From the NCBI RefSeq assembly GCF_003011965.1, contig NZ_PXWG01000003.1, positions 124,001 through 188,000 on the forward strand: DNA of 64,000 nucleotides. The letters run 5' to 3'. Source of the stretch: Streptosporangium nondiastaticum. Its GTDB lineage: Bacteria; Actinomycetota; Actinomycetes; Streptomycetales; Streptomycetaceae. A program made the translations under genes and the position numbers. Position 1 is the stretch's first letter. The number at the start of each line of letters is the position of its first letter. The notes under the pieces were generated by a model. That model saw only the letters and a program-made list of their open reading frames with translations. It did not search any database and was not told where the DNA came from. Below are positions 60,942-64,000 of the stretch, piece after piece.

Positions 60942-63338
60942 GTGACGGCAATTGGTGCGTCGCCCGGGGCGTCGATCGAAGGCAGGATCGCCGAGGAGCT
61001 CGGCGTGCGGGAGCGGCAGGTGAAGGCCGCGGTCGACTTGCTCGACGGCGGTTCGACCGTGCCGTTCATCGCCCGCTACCGCAAGGAGGCCACCGAGATG
61101 CTCGACGATGCGCAGCTGCGCACCGTCGAGGAGCGGCTGAGGTACCTGCGCGAGCTGGAGGAGCGCCGCACGGCGGTCCTGGAGTCCGTGCGCTCCCAGG
61201 GCAAGCTGGACGAGGCGCTGGAGGCGCGGATCCGCGCCGCCGACTCCAAGGCCCGGCTGGAGGACATCTACCTGCCCTTCAAGCCCAAGCGGCGCACGAA
61301 GGCGCAGATCGCGCGGGAGGCCGGCCTGGAGCCGCTGGCGGACGGCCTGCTCGCCGACCCCGGCACCGAGCCGCTCGCCGCGGCCGCCGCCTTCGCCGGC
61401 CCGGACAAGGGCGTCGCCGACGCCGCCGCCGCGCTGGAGGGCGCCCGGGCCATCCTCACCGAGCGCTTCGGCGAGGACGCCGACCTCATCGGCGAGCTGC
61501 GCGAGCGCATGTGGACGCGCGGGCGCGTCGCCGCGAAGGTCCGCGAGGGCAAGGAGGAGGAAGGCGCGAAGTTCGCCGACTACTTCGACTTCGCCGAGCC
61601 CTTCACCGAGCTGCCCTCGCACCGGGTGCTCGCCATGCTGCGCGGCGAGAAGGAAGAGGTCCTCGACCTCACCCTGGAGCCGGAGCCGGCGGGCGAGGCG
61701 CCCGCGGGACCCAGCTCGTACGAGCAGATGATCGCCCAGCGCTTCGGCATCGCCGACCGGGGCCGCCCCGCCGACAAGTGGCTGGGCGACACGGTGCGGT
61801 GGGCCTGGCGCACGCGCGTCCTCGTCCACCTCGGCATCGACCTGCGGCTGCGGCTGCGCCAGGCCGCCGAGGACGAGGCCGTCCGCGTCTTCGCGGCGAA
61901 CCTGCGCGACCTGCTGCTCGCCGCCCCGGCCGGCACCCGCGCCACGATGGGCCTCGACCCCGGCTTCCGCACGGGCGTGAAGGTCGCCGTCGTCGACGCC
62001 ACGGGCAAGGTCGCGGCCACCGAGACCATCTACCCCCACGTCCCGCAGAACAAGTGGGACGCCTCGCTCGCCACGCTGGCCCGGCTCGCCCGGGAGCACG
62101 GCGTCGAGCTCGTCGCCATCGGCAACGGCACCGCCTCCCGCGAGACGGACCGGCTGGCGGCCGATCTGATCTCCCGTCACCCGGAGCTGAAGCTCACCAA
62201 GGTGATGGTCTCCGAGGCCGGCGCCTCGGTCTACTCCGCCTCCGCGTTCGCCTCCCAGGAGCTGCCCGGGCTGGACGTCTCGCTGCGCGGCGCGGTCTCG
62301 ATCGCCCGCCGCCTGCAGGACCCGCTCGCCGAGCTCGTCAAGATCGACCCCAAGTCGATCGGCGTCGGCCAGTACCAGCACGACCTGTCCGAGGTGAAAC
62401 TGTCGCGGTCGCTGGACGCGGTCGTGGAGGACTGCGTCAACGGCGTCGGCGTCGACGTCAACACCGCGTCCGCGCCGCTGCTCGCCCGCGTCTCCGGCAT
62501 CAGCTCCGGCCTCGCCGAGAACATCGTCTCCCACCGCGACGCGAACGGTCCGTTCCGCTCCCGCCGGGCCCTGAAGGACGTGGCGCGGCTCGGTCCCAAG
62601 GCGTACGAGCAGTGCGCGGGCTTCCTGCGCATCCGCGGCGGGGACGACCCGCTGGACGCCTCCAGCGTCCACCCCGAGGCGTACCCGGTGGTGCGGAAGA
62701 TGGTGAAGTCGACCGGCGGCGAGGTCGCCTCCCTCATCGGCAACACGTCCGTGCTGCGCTCCCTGCGGCCGGACGCGTTCGTCGACGACACGTTCGGTCT
62801 GCCGACGGTCACCGACATCCTGCGCGAACTGGAGAAGCCCGGCCGGGACCCGCGGCCCGCGTTCAAGACGGCCGCCTTCAAGGAAGGCGTCGAGAAGATC
62901 GGCGACCTGCGGGCGGGGATGATCCTGGAGGGCGTCGTCACCAACGTGGCCGCGTTCGGGGCGTTCGTGGACGTCGGCGTCCACCAGGACGGGCTGGTGC
63001 ACGTGTCGGCCATGTCCCGGACGTTCGTGAAGGACCCCCGGGACGTCGTCAAGCCCGGTGACATCGTGCGGGTCAAGGTCATGGACGTCGACATCCCGCG
63101 CAAGCGGATCTCGCTGACGCTGCGGCTGGACGACGACGCGGCGTCGTCGTCCGGCGGGGGCGGGGGCCGTCCGCGCCCGGAACGGGGTTCCGAGCGCGGA
63201 TCCGAGCGGGGTTCCGAGCGCGGCTCCGGCCGCCGCGGCGGTGGCGCGCCGCAGCAGCGGCGCGGCGGCTCGCGCGAGGCGGCTCCGCCGGTGAACGACG
63301 CAATGGCGGAAGCCCTCCGCCGCGCGGGGCTCCGCTAG
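60942..63338 (+). CDS. tex: Tex-family transcription accessory protein (RNA-binding, S1 domain)
   Basis: A 798-residue Tex protein. In order: N-terminal helical region, YqgF/RNase H-like domain ([20 protein letters not shown] near 335), helix-hairpin-helix motifs ([20 protein letters not shown]) and a C-terminal S1 domain ([20 protein letters not shown]). It binds nucleic acid and modulates transcription elongation. GTG 60942 is preferred over GTG 60936 because GGAG lies 7 bases upstream. The tail is Arg/Gly/Ser-rich with SERG repeats, probably RNA-binding. Confidence 0.95.
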   Translation: MTAIGASPGASIEGRIAEELGVRERQVKAAVDLLDGGSTVPFIARYRKEATEMLDDAQLRTVEERLRYLRELEERRTAVLESVRSQGKLDEALEARIRAADSKARLEDIYLPFKPKRRTKAQIAREAGLEPLADGLLADPGTEPLAAAAAFAGPDKGVADAAAALEGARAILTERFGEDADLIGELRERMWTRGRVAAKVREGKEEEGAKFADYFDFAEPFTELPSHRVLAMLRGEKEEVLDLTLEPEPAGEAPAGPSSYEQMIAQRFGIADRGRPADKWLGDTVRWAWRTRVLVHLGIDLRLRLRQAAEDEAVRVFAANLRDLLLAAPAGTRATMGLDPGFRTGVKVAVVDATGKVAATETIYPHVPQNKWDASLATLARLAREHGVELVAIGNGTASRETDRLAADLISRHPELKLTKVMVSEAGASVYSASAFASQELPGLDVSLRGAVSIARRLQDPLAELVKIDPKSIGVGQYQHDLSEVKLSRSLDAVVEDCVNGVGVDVNTASAPLLARVSGISSGLAENIVSHRDANGPFRSRRALKDVARLGPKAYEQCAGFLRIRGGDDPLDASSVHPEAYPVVRKMVKSTGGEVASLIGNTSVLRSLRPDAFVDDTFGLPTVTDILRELEKPGRDPRPAFKTAAFKEGVEKIGDLRAGMILEGVVTNVAAFGAFVDVGVHQDGLVHVSAMSRTFVKDPRDVVKPGDIVRVKVMDVDIPRKRISLTLRLDDDAASSSGGGGGRPRPERGSERGSERGSERGSGRRGGGAPQQRRGGSREAAPPVNDAMAEALRRAGLR

Positions 63339-63363
63339 CGCGGAGGGAAACGACGTACGTACG

Positions 63364-63393
63364 GGGCCCGGCGGCCTCCATTCCGCCGGGCCC
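63364..63393. terminator. Terminator hairpin after tex
   Basis: A perfect 11-bp stem (GGGCCCGGCGG with CCGCCGGGCCC) and 8-base loop lies 26 bases after the tex stop, between convergent genes. Confidence 0.75.
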
Positions 63394-63410
63394 TCGCCGT
63401 CGTGGTGACG

Positions 63411-63449
63411 CGCCGTTGCGGCGGGCAGAATTTCCCCGCCGCAACGGCG
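63411..63449. repeat. Palindromic intergenic repeat (15-bp stem)
   Basis: A perfect 15-bp stem CGCCGTTGCGGCGGG with its complement around a 9-base loop. Degraded copies of the left arm and first loop bases occur near 25156 and 25260. It probably acts as a second, bidirectional terminator here. Confidence 0.75.
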
Positions 63450-63498
63450 ACAAGCCACCACGTGGCAGGCCGGCGGTGCCCAGCCGGCCTGTAGGGGG

Positions 63499-64000
63499 TC
63501 AGGTCACCCCCTCCTCGGGGGAGAAGTCCGGGACCGGGGCCTCGTACAGCCACGCGGCCAGCAGGGGACGCAGCGGACGGTCCGCCGTCTTTTCCGCGTG
63601 GGACACGAAGCGTTCCGTGTCCGCCGTCCCGCCCCGGTGCGCCGCGTGCCACGTCCGCAAGGTGCGGAAGAAGCACTCGTCGCCGACGGCGAGCCGCAGG
63701 GCGTGGAGGGTGCACGCGCCGCGCACGTAGATCCGGTCGTCGAAGAGCTGCCGCGGGCCGGGGTCGGCGATGCACAGGTTCTGCCCGCGGCAGGCGAGCT
63801 CGTGCCGGGCGGCCCGGGCGAGCGTGTCCGCGTCGTCCTCGCCGAGGTGTTCGGACCACAGCCATTCCGCGTAGGTGGCGAAGCCCTCGTTGAGCCAGAT
63901 GTGCCGCCAGTCGGCGACGCCGGCGCTGTTGCCGAACCACTGGTGGGCGAGTTCGTGGGCGACGAGGGTCTCGGAGCCGCGCCGCCCGTCGACGTGGTTG
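63499..64000 (-). CDS. M1-family aminopeptidase (C-terminal part, N-terminus off the window)
   Basis: The C-terminal 166 residues of a zinc aminopeptidase. [10 protein letters not shown] is the HExxH zinc motif and [10 protein letters not shown] supplies the third ligand (Glu). The end (YRAP-type tail [12 protein letters not shown]) is the usual short M1 terminus seen in Streptomyces rather than a long ERAP1-like domain. It would release N-terminal residues from peptides. The start lies beyond the right edge, so the length is not known. Confidence 0.92.
   Translation of the reverse strand, partial: NHVDGRRGSETLVAHELAHQWFGNSAGVADWRHIWLNEGFATYAEWLWSEHLGEDDADTLARAARHELACRGQNLCIADPGPRQLFDDRIYVRGACTLHALRLAVGDECFFRTLRTWHAAHRGGTADTERFVSHAEKTADRPLRPLLAAWLYEAPVPDFSPEEGVT

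Overview
The window is very GC-rich, with strong third-position GC bias, frequent GTG/TTG starts, chained ATGA/GTGA gene overlaps, a hopanoid operon and an XRE/DUF397/ATP-binding triad. Together these point to a Streptomyces-type actinomycete chromosome.

Layout. (1) 1-1852: start of an NRPS adenylation protein (runs off the left edge) and a small PPOX-fold oxidoreductase. (2) 2227-3333: a membrane-anchored PP2C phosphatase, closed by a strong hairpin. (3) 3432-21284: an 18-kb accessory island that looks like an unusual anti-phage or restriction locus. One arm (minus strand) encodes a small protein, a GHKL-ATPase/SF2-helicase fusion, a UvrD-like SF1 helicase, and DrmA- and DrmB-like proteins. 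The other arm (plus strand) encodes an HTH-GHKL ATPase, a protein of unknown family and a DUF6339-like protein. A C5-cytosine DNA methyltransferase converges on that arm. Between the arms lie phased CTGTCAACAG-like operator candidates. The island ends next to tRNA-Pro(GGG) at 21531-21604. (4) 21855-33027: mostly ordinary genes: secreted propeller/amidohydrolase, metallo-beta-lactamase-fold hydrolase, AlkB, AhpD-like protein, a SAM methyltransferase, the XRE/DUF397/ATPase triad, an SGNH hydrolase and a tyrosine phosphatase. Several degenerate tandem repeats lie between them.

(5) 33089-46040: a hopanoid operon read on the minus strand: hpnC, hpnD, hpnE (frameshifted), a polyprenyl diphosphate synthase, shc, hpnG, hpnH, ispG, dxs, hpnO. 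It carries the pathway from MEP precursors through squalene and hopene to aminobacteriohopanetriol. idi lies about 10 kb further on. (6) 46473-53515: a tightly overlapping operon for an exported phosphodiester-linked cell-surface polymer (two CDP-alcohol phosphotransferases, a nucleotidyltransferase, a glycerol-1-phosphate dehydrogenase-like enzyme, a GT2 glycosyltransferase and a TagGH-type ABC exporter). (7) 53840-64000: NAD-dependent epimerase, CDF metal exporter, idi, anti-sigma-like ATPase, enoyl-CoA hydratase, DJ-1/PfpI protein, GlxA-type regulator, SCO6745-family protein, Tex, and the C-terminus of an M1 aminopeptidase.

The most interesting region is 3432-21284. It has the DrmA/DrmB pair of DISARM and a C5 methyltransferase, but I find no DrmC/PLD or other recognisable nuclease. 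Instead it carries two different GHKL ATPases and a second and third helicase. All functions are read from motifs in the translated sequence; no database search was run.
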